Under the pieces are notes generated by a model. The model was not told where the DNA came from, ran no database searches, and saw only the letters and a list, made by a program, of their open reading frames with translations. Positions 1-6,133 of a DNA stretch of 7,418 bases are shown here, one piece after another. The DNA comes from Lachnospiraceae bacterium. GTDB lineage: Bacteria; Bacillota_A; Clostridia; Lachnospirales; Lachnospiraceae. How positions within the stretch are numbered: the first letter of the stretch is position 1; each line of letters starts with the position of its first letter. The position numbers and the translations under genes were made by a program. The DNA lies in assembly GCA_017464045.1 (NCBI GenBank), contig JAFUEG010000002.1, positions 1 to 7,418 of the forward strand. Direction: 5' to 3'.

Positions 1-29
1 TAAATATTCTTAAGTGATAAACTAGCCAT
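1..29 (-). CDS. Sugar ABC transporter ATP-binding protein, N-terminal end only (MsmX/UgpC-like)
   Basis: Only the first nine codons lie in the window, reading MASLSLKNI before the left edge. The start is well supported: ATG at 29-27 is preceded by a perfect AAGGAGG ribosome binding site (39-45 on the plus strand) with 9 nt spacing. The opening M-A-S-L-S-L-K-N-I is the usual beginning of the MsmX/MsmK/UgpC family. These ATPases energise several carbohydrate importers, and residues 3-9 form the first beta strand of the nucleotide-binding domain. No Walker motif is visible because the gene is cut, so the assignment rests on the N-terminus alone. Other ABC ATPases with a similar start cannot be excluded. 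Confidence 0.55.
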
Positions 30-104
30 TTAATTTTTCCTCCTTAGATTAGCTAAATTTTCTGACTCACGATATTCAGATTTTACATCAGTTCACAATT
101 AAAA

Positions 105-135
105 ACTATATTACTATTTAACAAATAACTTTCAA
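105..135 (-). promoter_or_regulatory. Possible promoter for the ABC ATPase at the left edge
   Basis: On the minus strand a TTGAAA box (130-135) precedes TATAGT (105-110) by 19 nt. An alternative -10, TAATAT (108-113), gives 16 nt spacing. Each box is close to the sigma-A consensus, but the spacing is not ideal and the 30-213 gap is so AT-rich that such matches arise by chance. The same gap holds a run of nine T on the minus strand (168-160) preceded only by an A/T stem around TTGGCCA. That is at best a weak terminator for the upstream YitT gene. Confidence 0.3.
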
Positions 136-213
136 AAATATTGTGTATTTTGTATATTGAAAAAAAAATGGCCAAGTTTTTATATAAATTTAACAAAGAA
201 ATAACTATATAAA

Positions 214-1116
214 CTATCCCAGTTTTGTGAAACCTTCACCAAAAGCCTCACTGATATCTCCTACAAAGCATAGCGATTTCGAGTCTACCAAACCTACAAA
301 CTGCTTGATTTTTACCAACTCACGACCTGATGCGACACACATCATCATTTTTTTACTTTCATTAGTATATCCTCCGACTACATCTATGAAAGTCACTCCT
401 CTTCCGATTGTCTTAAAGATATAATCGGCAATATCTTCATAAGATGATGAAATAATATATATAAGCTTCGACCGCTTAAATCCCTTTATAACGTAATCAG
501 ACATCCTTGTTTCAATAATCAGAGCAATTATTGCATATATCCCTTTAACAACTCCAAAAAATCTAATGGCACAAAGAATTATTACGGCATCTATAACAAG
601 CATAACCTGTGGAATAGTTACATATCTTATCTTTTTACTTATCATGGTTGAAAGCATATCCACTCCGCCTGATGAGGCATCAGAGCTCAATATTATGCCA
701 AGTCCAAATCCCATAAGAAACGCCCCGATGAACACATCAACTGCGAAGCTTCCGGTCTTGAAATTAACAGCAGGTACAACCGCCAGAAAAAAAGACAGAC
801 ATACTGTACCATATATCGTCTTGACAAATACACTTTTATCAAACTCCTTATAACCTATTATGAATAACGGAATATTAATCAGAGTATTAACAATCCACAT
901 AGGAATCCCAAGTGTGTTATAAAGTATTACGGCAATACCGGTAACACCGCCCACCACAATCTCGAGCTGGTTGAAATATAATACCAATGCGTCAGCCATA
1001 AGAAATGCTCCAAAGGTTATTTTAATATATTGTTTGAACAAGACATTTCTGCTAAGCCTTTTCACATCACTATTTAATTTTTGAATTTCCTTATCTACAA
1101 ACAATAAATTCCTCAT
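214..1116 (-). CDS. YitT family membrane protein (DUF161 + DUF2179)
   Basis: This is a polytopic inner-membrane protein of 300 residues, the usual length for YitT/YpjC/YvjA relatives, whose substrate is unknown. Membrane segments fall at about residues 32-48, 54-69, 72-88, 100-116, 125-143, 170-186 and 192-203. Two glycine-rich repeats typical of the family are visible: GGVTGIAVIL (56-65) and SSGGVDML (148-155). The C-terminal cytosolic DUF2179 domain spans about 216-292, with the GRGVTFIDVVGGYTN segment (238-252) that the family shares. The ATG at 1116 has no ribosome binding site upstream. A GAGGAA just inside the frame could instead serve a TTG start at 1104 (residue 5). A 12-bp palindrome covers the start codon (see separate entry). 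The LytR_C gene lies 93 nt upstream on the same strand, with no clear terminator between them, so cotranscription is possible. Confidence 0.9.
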   Translation of the reverse strand: MRNLLFVDKEIQKLNSDVKRLSRNVLFKQYIKITFGAFLMADALVLYFNQLEIVVGGVTGIAVILYNTLGIPMWIVNTLINIPLFIIGYKEFDKSVFVKTIYGTVCLSFFLAVVPAVNFKTGSFAVDVFIGAFLMGFGLGIILSSDASSGGVDMLSTMISKKIRYVTIPQVMLVIDAVIILCAIRFFGVVKGIYAIIALIIETRMSDYVIKGFKRSKLIYIISSSYEDIADYIFKTIGRGVTFIDVVGGYTNESKKMMMCVASGRELVKIKQFVGLVDSKSLCFVGDISEAFGEGFTKLG

Positions 1117-1135
1117 AAACTAATTATGAGGAATT
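1107..1135 (-). promoter_or_regulatory. Perfect 12-bp palindrome over the YitT start codon
   Basis: The arms AATTCCTCATAA (1107-1118) and TTATGAGGAATT (1124-1135) are perfectly complementary around a 5-nt centre, ACTAA. On the minus strand the ATG of the YitT gene (1116-1114) and the only nearby Shine-Dalgarno-like sequence, GAGGAA (1114-1109), lie in the downstream arm. A TATAAT hexamer (1137-1142) ends one base upstream of the palindrome, so a transcript started there would begin inside the upstream arm. The arrangement fits a repressor operator over the start site. If transcription comes from further upstream, the RNA hairpin would hide the translation start. Which applies cannot be settled from sequence. 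Confidence 0.5.
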
Positions 1136-1136
1136 C

Positions 1137-1142
1137 ATTATA
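1137..1142 (-). promoter_or_regulatory. Candidate -10 box of the YitT gene
   Basis: A perfect TATAAT on the minus strand lies 20 nt upstream of the annotated ATG. There is no convincing -35 box at 16-18 nt (CTCTGT at 17), so promoter function is uncertain in this AT-rich stretch. If real, the leader is only about 10-15 nt and contains no ribosome binding site. Confidence 0.3.
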
Positions 1143-1209
1143 AAAATATTCATATACAAACAGAGAAAATAATCAAATATTTCTATGTTATCGTCCGATA
1201 TTTCCGGTC

Positions 1210-1761
1210 TTACTGACTGTCATCATCAGCTGTTCCGATTATAATAACAACATCATAATCATCGGTGTCGATTGATACGCCTTCCGTCACTTCACCGACC
1301 TCATAGCTTGCGCCATTAAAATATTGTATAAAGTCCTGACCTAAGTCTTCTCTCTTGGCAACAATACGGGTTGTTTCCTGTGGAATACTATAATCGGAAG
1401 CCATAGTATTTGAATATCCGTAACCATTAAATTTCTCACACCATCTGCCTGCAAGTCCCGTGGTTTCTGTGCTGTTAAGCACAAGTATATTTGAGTTATA
1501 CGGGGTCACCGATGTCTGTTCAAACTCTGTAGTCGCCTCTGTTGAAGCAACGGTCGTCTCATATAATAAATCATCATGTGCGCCTGCCTCTGTAAGCACA
1601 TTATCACTTACCGTTGTGGTAGGATTTGAAGCAGGATTATCAGTCTTTAAGACTTTTATAATAAAAAATATTCCAAATACAACTATCGCAACTCCAAGTA
1701 ATATAACTATTGCTTTTAACAGTATTGAGAAAAAAAGCCCTGCGGCACTTTGCTTTTTCAT
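1210..1761 (-). CDS. Membrane-anchored LytR_C-domain protein
   Basis: The protein has 183 residues: a short cytosolic start, one hydrophobic anchor at about residues 12-37, a Thr/Ser/Glu-rich extracellular linker (about 41-88), and a LytR_C-type domain (about 91-180). Domain landmarks are NILVLNST (91-98), GLAG (102-105), the GYGYS turn (113-117), a T-T-R-I-V strand (130-134), and the closing VVIIIGTAD (171-179), which matches the family's terminal hydrophobic strand followed by G-x-D. In other proteins this domain follows the LytR-CpsA-Psr phosphotransferase that attaches polymers to peptidoglycan. Here that catalytic domain is absent, so this is a stand-alone form that may bind at the cell wall; its exact function is not known. 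A GGAGG ribosome binding site (1772-1776) lies 10 nt before the ATG. It is transcribed divergently from the reductase at 1940. Confidence 0.75.
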   Translation of the reverse strand: MKKQSAAGLFFSILLKAIVILLGVAIVVFGIFFIIKVLKTDNPASNPTTTVSDNVLTEAGAHDDLLYETTVASTEATTEFEQTSVTPYNSNILVLNSTETTGLAGRWCEKFNGYGYSNTMASDYSIPQETTRIVAKREDLGQDFIQYFNGASYEVGEVTEGVSIDTDDYDVVIIIGTADDDSQ

Positions 1762-1793
1762 CCAAAATCAACCTCCATCCGTATGTATTTTGT

Positions 1794-1822
1794 AGTATAA
1801 CAAAGTTAGTTGTTTTTTTCAA
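1794..1822 (-). promoter_or_regulatory. Promoter of the LytR_C gene
   Basis: TTGAAA (1817-1822) and TATACT (1794-1799) on the minus strand are separated by exactly 17 nt. The -10 carries the TGn extension, giving TGTTATACT. The predicted start is near 1787, which leaves a leader of about 25 nt to the ATG at 1761. The -35 lies in a small inverted repeat, AGTTG-T7-CAACT (1808-1824), which may be incidental. Confidence 0.7.
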
Positions 1823-1886
1823 CTGTTTTACTTTTAATTACTTTTAGATATATAATCAAAAAAATATAGCTGACTGTTAATAATAA

Positions 1887-1895
1887 TGCTATAAT
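1887..1895 (+). promoter_or_regulatory. Extended -10 promoter of the reductase gene
   Basis: TGCTATAAT is a perfect TATAAT (1890-1895) with the TGn extension (1887-1889), about 45 nt upstream of the ATG at 1940. No good -35 sits at 17 nt (TAGCTG), as is common for extended -10 promoters. The ribosome binding site AGGAG (1926-1930) lies 9 nt before the start codon. The 178-bp gap (1762-1939) thus carries back-to-back promoters for the LytR_C gene and the reductase. Confidence 0.55.
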
Positions 1896-1939
1896 TAATC
1901 CATTGAAAAAACAAATAAATATATCAGGAGATTTTATAT

Positions 1940-2665
1940 ATGAAAACCGCTTTAATTACAGGGGCATCACGTGGTATCGGCCGTGCCTGCGCCATAGAGC
2001 TTTCAAAAGAATTTGATTTAATCGGCATATGTTGCAAAAAAAACACAGATAAATTAGAAGAAACCGCTTCATCCATGAGGCAAAACAACTGTCAAGTTAT
2101 GACCTTTACTGGTGATGTATCAGACTATGATTTCGTATCGGATATGGTTTCTTCCATAATAAATAAATCCGGTAAAATTGATACTCTTATCAACAATGTC
2201 GGCATAGCTTCCATCGGATTATTTACGGATGTTACCCCTGCGGACTGGCAGAAAATGCTTGATACCAATCTTACCTCCGTTTATAACACCTGCCACGCAG
2301 TCGTGCCACATATGATTCATGAAAAAAACGGTCGTATCATAAATGTCTCATCAGTCTGGGGGCTTGTCGGAGCTTCCTGTGAGGTCTGCTATTCCGCAAC
2401 AAAAGGAGCGATTAACAGCTTTACAAAAGCACTTGCCAAGGAGCTTGCTCCAAGCAACATATCTGTAAATGCTATTGCATTTGGCGCAGTCGATACCGAC
2501 ATGAACATTGAACTTACGCTGGAAGATAAGACTGCATTATGTGAAGATATTCCATACGGACGTATGGCTACAGCCAAAGAAGCCGGCTTATTTATAAGCC
2601 GGCTCCTTGAAATGCCATCCTACTTCACCGGCGAGGTTGTCAAATTCGACGGTGGGTGGATTTAA
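1940..2665 (+). CDS. SDR family oxidoreductase, probable EF-P 5-aminopentanone reductase (YmfI-like)
   Basis: A complete 241-residue classical short-chain dehydrogenase/reductase, cytosolic and expected to use NAD(P)H. Visible motifs: the nucleotide-binding TGASRGIG (7-14), D59-V60, NNVG (85-88, a variant of NNAG), and the catalytic set N110, S138, Y151 and K155 in Y-S-A-T-K. It ends in the family-typical F-D-G-G-W-I. The segment VSSVWGLVGASCEVCYSATKGA and the early DGGWI end resemble the Clostridia proteins annotated as elongation factor P 5-aminopentanone reductase, which complete EF-P lysine modification in Bacillus. A FabG-type 3-oxoacyl-ACP reductase is the main alternative, and no fatty acid synthesis genes are adjacent. 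The start has an AGGAG site 9 nt upstream. The TAA stop (2663-2665) lies in the outer end of the inverted-repeat element that follows. Confidence 0.85.
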   Translation: MKTALITGASRGIGRACAIELSKEFDLIGICCKKNTDKLEETASSMRQNNCQVMTFTGDVSDYDFVSDMVSSIINKSGKIDTLINNVGIASIGLFTDVTPADWQKMLDTNLTSVYNTCHAVVPHMIHEKNGRIINVSSVWGLVGASCEVCYSATKGAINSFTKALAKELAPSNISVNAIAFGAVDTDMNIELTLEDKTALCEDIPYGRMATAKEAGLFISRLLEMPSYFTGEVVKFDGGWI

Positions 2666-2686
2666 ACTCCGGTTTATCGGGGCAAG
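2662..2686 (+). repeat. Left arm of perfect 25-bp inverted repeat
   Basis: It is exactly complementary to 3101-3125. The arm runs from TTAA through ACTCCGG to GGGGCAAG, and pairing stops at both sides of these limits. Its first four bases contain the reductase stop codon (TAA, 2663-2665). Confidence 0.9.
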
Positions 2687-3121
2687 GTTCGGCAGGACAT
2701 GGGTGTAACTGCCGACACACTGCGTGTGATGTATGACATGGACATGCACCTTGTCGCTTTCAAATGATTGTTTTACCTATAAAGCAAGTAGTATATAATG
2801 AGCTTATAGGTAATTTATAAACTATATCAGATTAGCGATTCGAACATTTACCTATAAGTCAAACGCAATAAGGTAGATTTATAGGTAAATTAACTATTAT
2901 TTCAGATAGATTATTGAATATTTTACCTATACGATTGGATAAATCTAGCATACTTATAGGTAAATTACAAATTATATCAGATTGATAATCATTAATTTTA
3001 CCTATAAAATAAGCAATGCGTTGTCGTCTTATAGGTAAACCAATGATTATGCATTCGCTCAGATAACTTGCCCATTTAATGCTCTGTTCTATAATTGTCT
3101 CTTGCCCCGATAAACCGGAGT
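2666..3121. mobile_element. Candidate non-autonomous inverted-repeat element (MITE/BOX-like) flanked by TTAA
   Basis: This 456-bp segment fills the whole gap between two convergent genes. Its ends are perfect inverted repeats of 21 bp (2666-2686 and 3101-3121), starting ACTCCGG and ending CCGGAGT. TTAA follows directly outside on both sides (2662-2665 and 3122-3125), which is what a 4-bp target duplication would look like. Because TTAA is itself palindromic, the repeat can also be read as 25 bp. The left 100 bp is noticeably richer in G+C than the rest and holds small hairpins: TCGGCAG/CTGCCGA at 2689-2695/2709-2715 and CACAC/GTGTG at 2716-2720/2724-2728. The remainder carries the palindrome array. 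There is no transposase gene. The modular plan of complementary ends plus a tandem internal module recalls streptococcal BOX elements. A structured RNA or a bidirectional 3'-end structure are alternatives. Confidence 0.5.
2772..3039. repeat. Four palindromes TTTACCTATAA-N21-TTATAGGTAAA at 75-bp period
   Basis: Palindromes lie at 2772-2814, 2847-2889, 2922-2964 and 2997-3039, each 43 bp. Their starts are exactly 75 bp apart. All four have 11-bp arms and a 21-nt centre, and the gaps between them are 32 nt. Six of the eight arms are identical; the exceptions are a single change in 2804-2814 (final T) and in 2922-2932 (final C). The 21-nt centres share no obvious sequence. The 32-nt gaps share a TCAGAT at 2827, 2902 and 2977, again 75 bp apart. 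After the fourth palindrome TCAGAT occurs at 3059, seven bases off register. Length conserved with sequence free to vary suggests that spacing matters, either for protein binding on one face of the helix or for serial RNA hairpins. Confidence 0.9.
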
Positions 3122-3125
3122 TTAA
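3101..3125 (-). repeat. Right arm of perfect 25-bp inverted repeat
   Basis: Reverse complement of 2662-2686 with no mismatch. The outer end contains the stop codon of the ABC permease (TAA on the minus strand, 3124-3122). Both flanking genes therefore end inside the repeat arms. Confidence 0.9.
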
Positions 3126-4366
3126 TTGTTCTTCTTAAGTCCCTTAAGTGCATTGGAAAGCTTGATAGGATTTCCATATCTTAAGGTTGAATTTCTGAAA
3201 ATCTTTCCTCCTATTATACCCACAAGGATAACCGATGCATAAAGGATAACTGCCGAAAGCACAATCTCCCACATTGCCACATTACCCATGGCAACTCTTG
3301 CAAACATTGCGCTGTAAGAACTTATCGGAAGGAAGGAACAAACCTTTATGATAATTCCGTCTACATTTGTAAGATTGATAAGCACTACGAAATAAACAAT
3401 CATGATAATCATCTGTGCAGTACCTGCTGTCTTGTTAAGATCCTCAATCTTGGAAACGAGAGCCCCGAGTGCACCGTAAAGGAATGCATAGAGGATAAAT
3501 CCGCCTATTCCAAATACCGCGAAGGTTATAAGAACATCTGTCGGTATATCAAGGAACATTGCTATACCACCGCCCCAGAAATCCTTATTGATCTGGTATG
3601 AACCAAGGAGTGACAAGCCTATAAGTCCAACCTGGAAGATGGAAGTGATAACACTCGCAAAAACCTTACCAAATAAAACTGCGGTAGTCGATGTGCTGGT
3701 TACAAGAATCTCAATCGAACGGTTACTCTTTTCATTGGTAACACTGCTTGCAACCTGCATACCATACATAATGATAAGCATAAATATTACGATAACCAGT
3801 ATATAGCAATACCAGTAGTTATTTGTACTGTCCTTACCGAGAATATTTTCATTTGCTGTAATCTGTGTAGTTTCAACCTCTATAAACTCATCTACATCAA
3901 GTCCGTTTTCAATACAGTAATTCATCTTATTTAACATAAGCATATATTCTGAAAACGGCGATGCCGAATCATCAAACATCGACTTATTGTACACATAATA
4001 ATTGTATTCCTTCAATGATTTTATTTCATAGCCTGCCTCTAAAGAATCTTCACTGTCGTTGATGTCTGCCTTCATAGCTTCAACGCTGTCATAAACCTTA
4101 AATTCAGATCCATAAAAATAATCCTGTAATGCATCAAGGTCTATGAGATCAACATCACCGCATATACCATAATGAACTATATCATCCGGATCAATTTCCT
4201 TTTCCTCTTCTTCCTCATCGCTGTCCGACTTAAATGAATCGACAACACGCGGAGCAAACATAATACCTGCCGATAAAATGCAAAGCAAAATCGTAGATAT
4301 AATAAATGATTTTGACTTAAAATAATTATCCAACTCAAATTTTAATACCGTTAAAAACTTCTTCAT
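3122..4366 (-). CDS. ABC-2 type permease (NatB/YhaP-like)
   Basis: The 414-residue membrane subunit of the exporter encoded with the ATPase just upstream. Helix 1 is at about 20-38, followed by a large extracytoplasmic domain (about 43-183), then helices near 185-205, 237-257, 277-302, 316-332 and 365-388. This one-plus-five layout is that of ABC-2 permeases of the NatB/YhaP group. The conserved cytosolic segment TNEKSNRSIEILVTS (210-224) and the late LPISSYSAMFARVAMG (346-361) fit the family. The start of the extracytoplasmic domain has a strongly acidic run, DSDEEEEEKEIDPDD (48-62). ATG (4366-4364) shares one base with the ATPase stop, and AAGGAGGTG (4376-4384) lies 9 nt upstream, so translation is coupled. 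NatAB exports sodium in Bacillus; the substrate here is unknown, and peptides or drugs are equally possible. Confidence 0.88.
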   Translation of the reverse strand: MKKFLTVLKFELDNYFKSKSFIISTILLCILSAGIMFAPRVVDSFKSDSDEEEEEKEIDPDDIVHYGICGDVDLIDLDALQDYFYGSEFKVYDSVEAMKADINDSEDSLEAGYEIKSLKEYNYYVYNKSMFDDSASPFSEYMLMLNKMNYCIENGLDVDEFIEVETTQITANENILGKDSTNNYWYCYILVIVIFMLIIMYGMQVASSVTNEKSNRSIEILVTSTSTTAVLFGKVFASVITSIFQVGLIGLSLLGSYQINKDFWGGGIAMFLDIPTDVLITFAVFGIGGFILYAFLYGALGALVSKIEDLNKTAGTAQMIIMIVYFVVLINLTNVDGIIIKVCSFLPISSYSAMFARVAMGNVAMWEIVLSAVILYASVILVGIIGGKIFRNSTLRYGNPIKLSNALKGLKKNN

Positions 4367-5325
4367 TATGCCTGCACCTCCTTATCATCATTTTTTGCAT
4401 CCGAAATCTCATCTTCCTCACCTACACAGGTTACAAATATATCATTGAGTGAAGGCTCGTAATCACCAAAGGATTTTATCTCAATATTTTCCTTCTTCAA
4501 AGCTTCCAGTATATCCCATCCGGATGTGGTTCCCTTACATTCGAATATAACATGGTGCTTGGAAACTCTTTCCACCCTGACCAAAGATGAAAGCTTTGAT
4601 TCAAGTATATTTCTTACCTCATCAAGACTCATATTGGAAGCTGCAAGTTTCTTCCTTCCCTTGCCGTATTCTGTCTTTATGTCATCCAGATGTCCCTTAA
4701 GTACAACCTCACCCTTATTGATAATCGCAATATTTTCACAGAACTCCTCAACATAGCTCATCTGGTGGCTTGAGAAAATTACTATTCTGCCTTCCTCTAT
4801 AAGCTCGCTTATTACATCCTTAAGTATCTGTGAATTGACAGGGTCAAGTCCCGAAAACGGCTCATCGAGGATAACTATCTCCGGCTCCCCTACAAGAGTT
4901 GCCGCAAGCTGAACCTTCTGTTGATTACCTTTTGATAAGGTATCAAGCTTCCTGTCCGTATACTCATCAACACCGAGTCTCTTTAACCACTTCTCTGTAT
5001 TGGCAGATGCCTCCTTTTTACCAAGGCCTCTCAACATACCGAGATAGATAAGCTGTTCCTTAACAACTCTCTTTGGATAAAGACCTCTTTCCTCCGGAAG
5101 ATATCCGAATTTTCTTCCGTCCGGTTTAAACTTATCTCCGTCAAGAAGCACCTCCCCTGAATCAGCATGAAATACATCCATGATAATTCTGATACTTGTC
5201 GTCTTACCTGCACCATTTCTACCAAGCAGTCCGAGTGCCTTTCCACTCTCAACCTCGAAATTAATTCCGTGCAGGATTTCATTTCCTTCAAAGCTTTTTT
5301 TAATATCTTTTACTTCAAGCTTCAT
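4366..5325 (-). CDS. ABC transporter ATP-binding protein (NatA/YhaQ-like)
   Basis: A 319-residue cytosolic ATPase that powers the downstream permease. Motifs in order: Walker A GRNGAGKT (35-42), Q-loop region YLPEERGLYP (75-84) with Glu in place of the usual Gln as in NatA/YhaQ relatives, signature LSKGNQQKVQL (130-140), Walker B IVILDEP (150-156), D-loop SGLD (158-161) and H-loop H187. A C-terminal extension of about 90 residues matches the DUF4162-type tail of this export subfamily. I chose the ATG at 5325 (MKLEV) because AAAGGAG (5334-5340) lies 8 nt upstream and the protein then begins at the family's first strand. An in-frame ATG at 5364 would add 13 unrelated residues and overlap the XRE gene. 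Fourth of its unit to be excluded would be odd: it starts 19 nt after the XRE stop and ends overlapping the permease. Confidence 0.93.
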   Translation of the reverse strand: MKLEVKDIKKSFEGNEILHGINFEVESGKALGLLGRNGAGKTTSIRIIMDVFHADSGEVLLDGDKFKPDGRKFGYLPEERGLYPKRVVKEQLIYLGMLRGLGKKEASANTEKWLKRLGVDEYTDRKLDTLSKGNQQKVQLAATLVGEPEIVILDEPFSGLDPVNSQILKDVISELIEEGRIVIFSSHQMSYVEEFCENIAIINKGEVVLKGHLDDIKTEYGKGRKKLAASNMSLDEVRNILESKLSSLVRVERVSKHHVIFECKGTTSGWDILEALKKENIEIKSFGDYEPSLNDIFVTCVGEEDEISDAKNDDKEVQA

Positions 5326-5344
5326 ATAACATACTCCTTTCCCT

Positions 5345-5536
5345 CTATTCCCAGAATAGTTCATCTAAGGTTTTATCTAAAGCCCTGCATATTGATATAC
5401 AGAGATTTATGGTCGGATTGTAATCGCCTTTTTCTATAGAACTGATTGTCTGTCTTGAAACCCCTACGGTTTTTGCAAGATCCTCCTGCGACATATCCTT
5501 CATAGTCCGGGCAGCCTTTAATTTAAGATTCTTCAT
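5345..5536 (-). CDS. Small XRE-family helix-turn-helix regulator
   Basis: A 63-residue protein that is essentially a single Cro/C1-type DNA-binding domain. SQEDLAKTVG (16-25) forms the first HTH helix and SRQTISSIEKG (27-37) holds the recognition helix. The closing ICRALDKTLDELFWE is typical of the compact YozG-like regulators of Firmicutes, which often sit beside small membrane proteins and ABC exporters. It starts 3 nt after the stop of the membrane-protein gene, with an AGAGG site inside that gene's end, and stops 19 nt before the ATPase start, so it is part of the operon. It probably binds the operon's own promoter. No sensor or effector domain is present. Confidence 0.92.
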   Translation of the reverse strand: MKNLKLKAARTMKDMSQEDLAKTVGVSRQTISSIEKGDYNPTINLCISICRALDKTLDELFWE

Positions 5537-5539
5537 AAG

Positions 5540-6052
5540 CTACTCATCCTCTCTTTTATTAATCGCAAGCTTTATGACTCCCGCTAACGATACAATAAAC
5601 AATGTAACTCCACATGCAAAATTCAAAATTCCCAAAGAAAGCTTTCCGTCAACTACCCAGCTTTCACTATTTGAAAATCCGATAATCATATTTGCTACAC
5701 CTATCAGAAATAATCCGATTATAGTTGACTTCGGATTTTCAACCACTCCGAAATATCCGTCATTAAAGATGCAGTAAACAGCAAAAACTATCAAAGCGAC
5801 AAACGCTGAAATCATAACCGCAACATCCGTATTAATATACTTCATGCTTCCATCATCATTAGCTAAAAGAAGAATCAGCATATTGCATACAAGCATTGTA
5901 AAGAAACCTGCCTTATAACCCTTGCCTCTTACAAGCTGCTGTCTTTCATCATACTCTCCGCGGCCTTTCTTTTTCATCCTGGATGCAGAAAAAATAATTA
6001 CAAAAAATAAGACAAATAAAAACCCTACTACAAAACCGACTTTAAAATCCAT
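5540..6052 (-). CDS. Five-helix membrane protein with YDERQ motif, unknown function
   Basis: I do not recognise a named function. From the start used here the protein has 170 residues and predicted membrane helices at about 4-22, 47-64, 76-96, 109-126 and 138-158. A cytosolic stretch (24-46) is rich in Lys/Arg and contains YDERQQLVRGKGYK (34-47). A similar D-E-R-Q segment occurs in small membrane proteins (DUF2178-like and DUF3796-like) found next to XRE regulators, but I cannot place it in a family with certainty. The start at 6052 (MDFKVGF) is preferred because AGGCAGGGAAAG lies just upstream and a helix follows at once. An in-frame ATG at 6109 would add 19 polar residues and has no clear ribosome binding site. 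It is the first gene of the operon and is probably coupled to the XRE regulator. Confidence 0.75.
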   Translation of the reverse strand: MDFKVGFVVGFLFVLFFVIIFSASRMKKKGRGEYDERQQLVRGKGYKAGFFTMLVCNMLILLLANDDGSMKYINTDVAVMISAFVALIVFAVYCIFNDGYFGVVENPKSTIIGLFLIGVANMIIGFSNSESWVVDGKLSLGILNFACGVTLFIVSLAGVIKLAINKREDE

Positions 6053-6133
6053 ATTCTTTCCCTGCCTTTCATCTATGGAAAAACACATTCCATAAAACAT
6101 CAAATCCATGTGTCATGTTCTCTTGATATGGCA

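Noticed and set aside
160..182. Terminator after the YitT gene
   Set aside because: A nine-T run on the minus strand follows TTGGCCA, but the only stem is A/T pairs, too weak to claim in such AT-rich DNA.
566..853. Plus-strand open frame inside the YitT gene, and similar antisense frames elsewhere
   Set aside because: They lie opposite well-supported genes, lack ribosome binding sites and show no domain pattern.
1640..1822. Sixty-codon minus-strand frame overlapping the LytR_C gene start
   Set aside because: It spans the promoter and overlaps the anchor-coding part in another frame. It has no ribosome binding site and no protein-like pattern.
2772..3039. CRISPR array
   Set aside because: The repeats are only 11 bp, alternate in orientation and are separated by alternating 21- and 32-nt gaps. 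The longer gaps share TCAGAT, so they are not unrelated spacers. No cas gene is present.
2772..3039. Xer/dif or integron attC recombination sites
   Set aside because: The 11-bp arms resemble tyrosine-recombinase half-sites, but the 21-nt centre is far longer than the 6-8 nt of dif-type sites. The attC GTTRRRY core is not present.
2662..3125. Ordinary bidirectional rho-independent terminator formed by the 25-bp arms
   Set aside because: The arms are separated by 414 nt, and neither outer side has a continuous T run. A terminator would need a short loop followed by U residues.
5326..5364. Thirteen-residue N-terminal extension of the ABC ATPase
   Set aside because: It overlaps the XRE gene, has no ribosome binding site and lies outside the domain. 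The AAAGGAG at 5334-5340 points to the ATG at 5325.
6053..6109. Nineteen-residue N-terminal extension of the YDERQ membrane protein
   Set aside because: No clear ribosome binding site precedes the ATG at 6109, and its predicted leader would be only about 18 nt. The ATG at 6052 has a purine-rich site and begins directly with a membrane helix.
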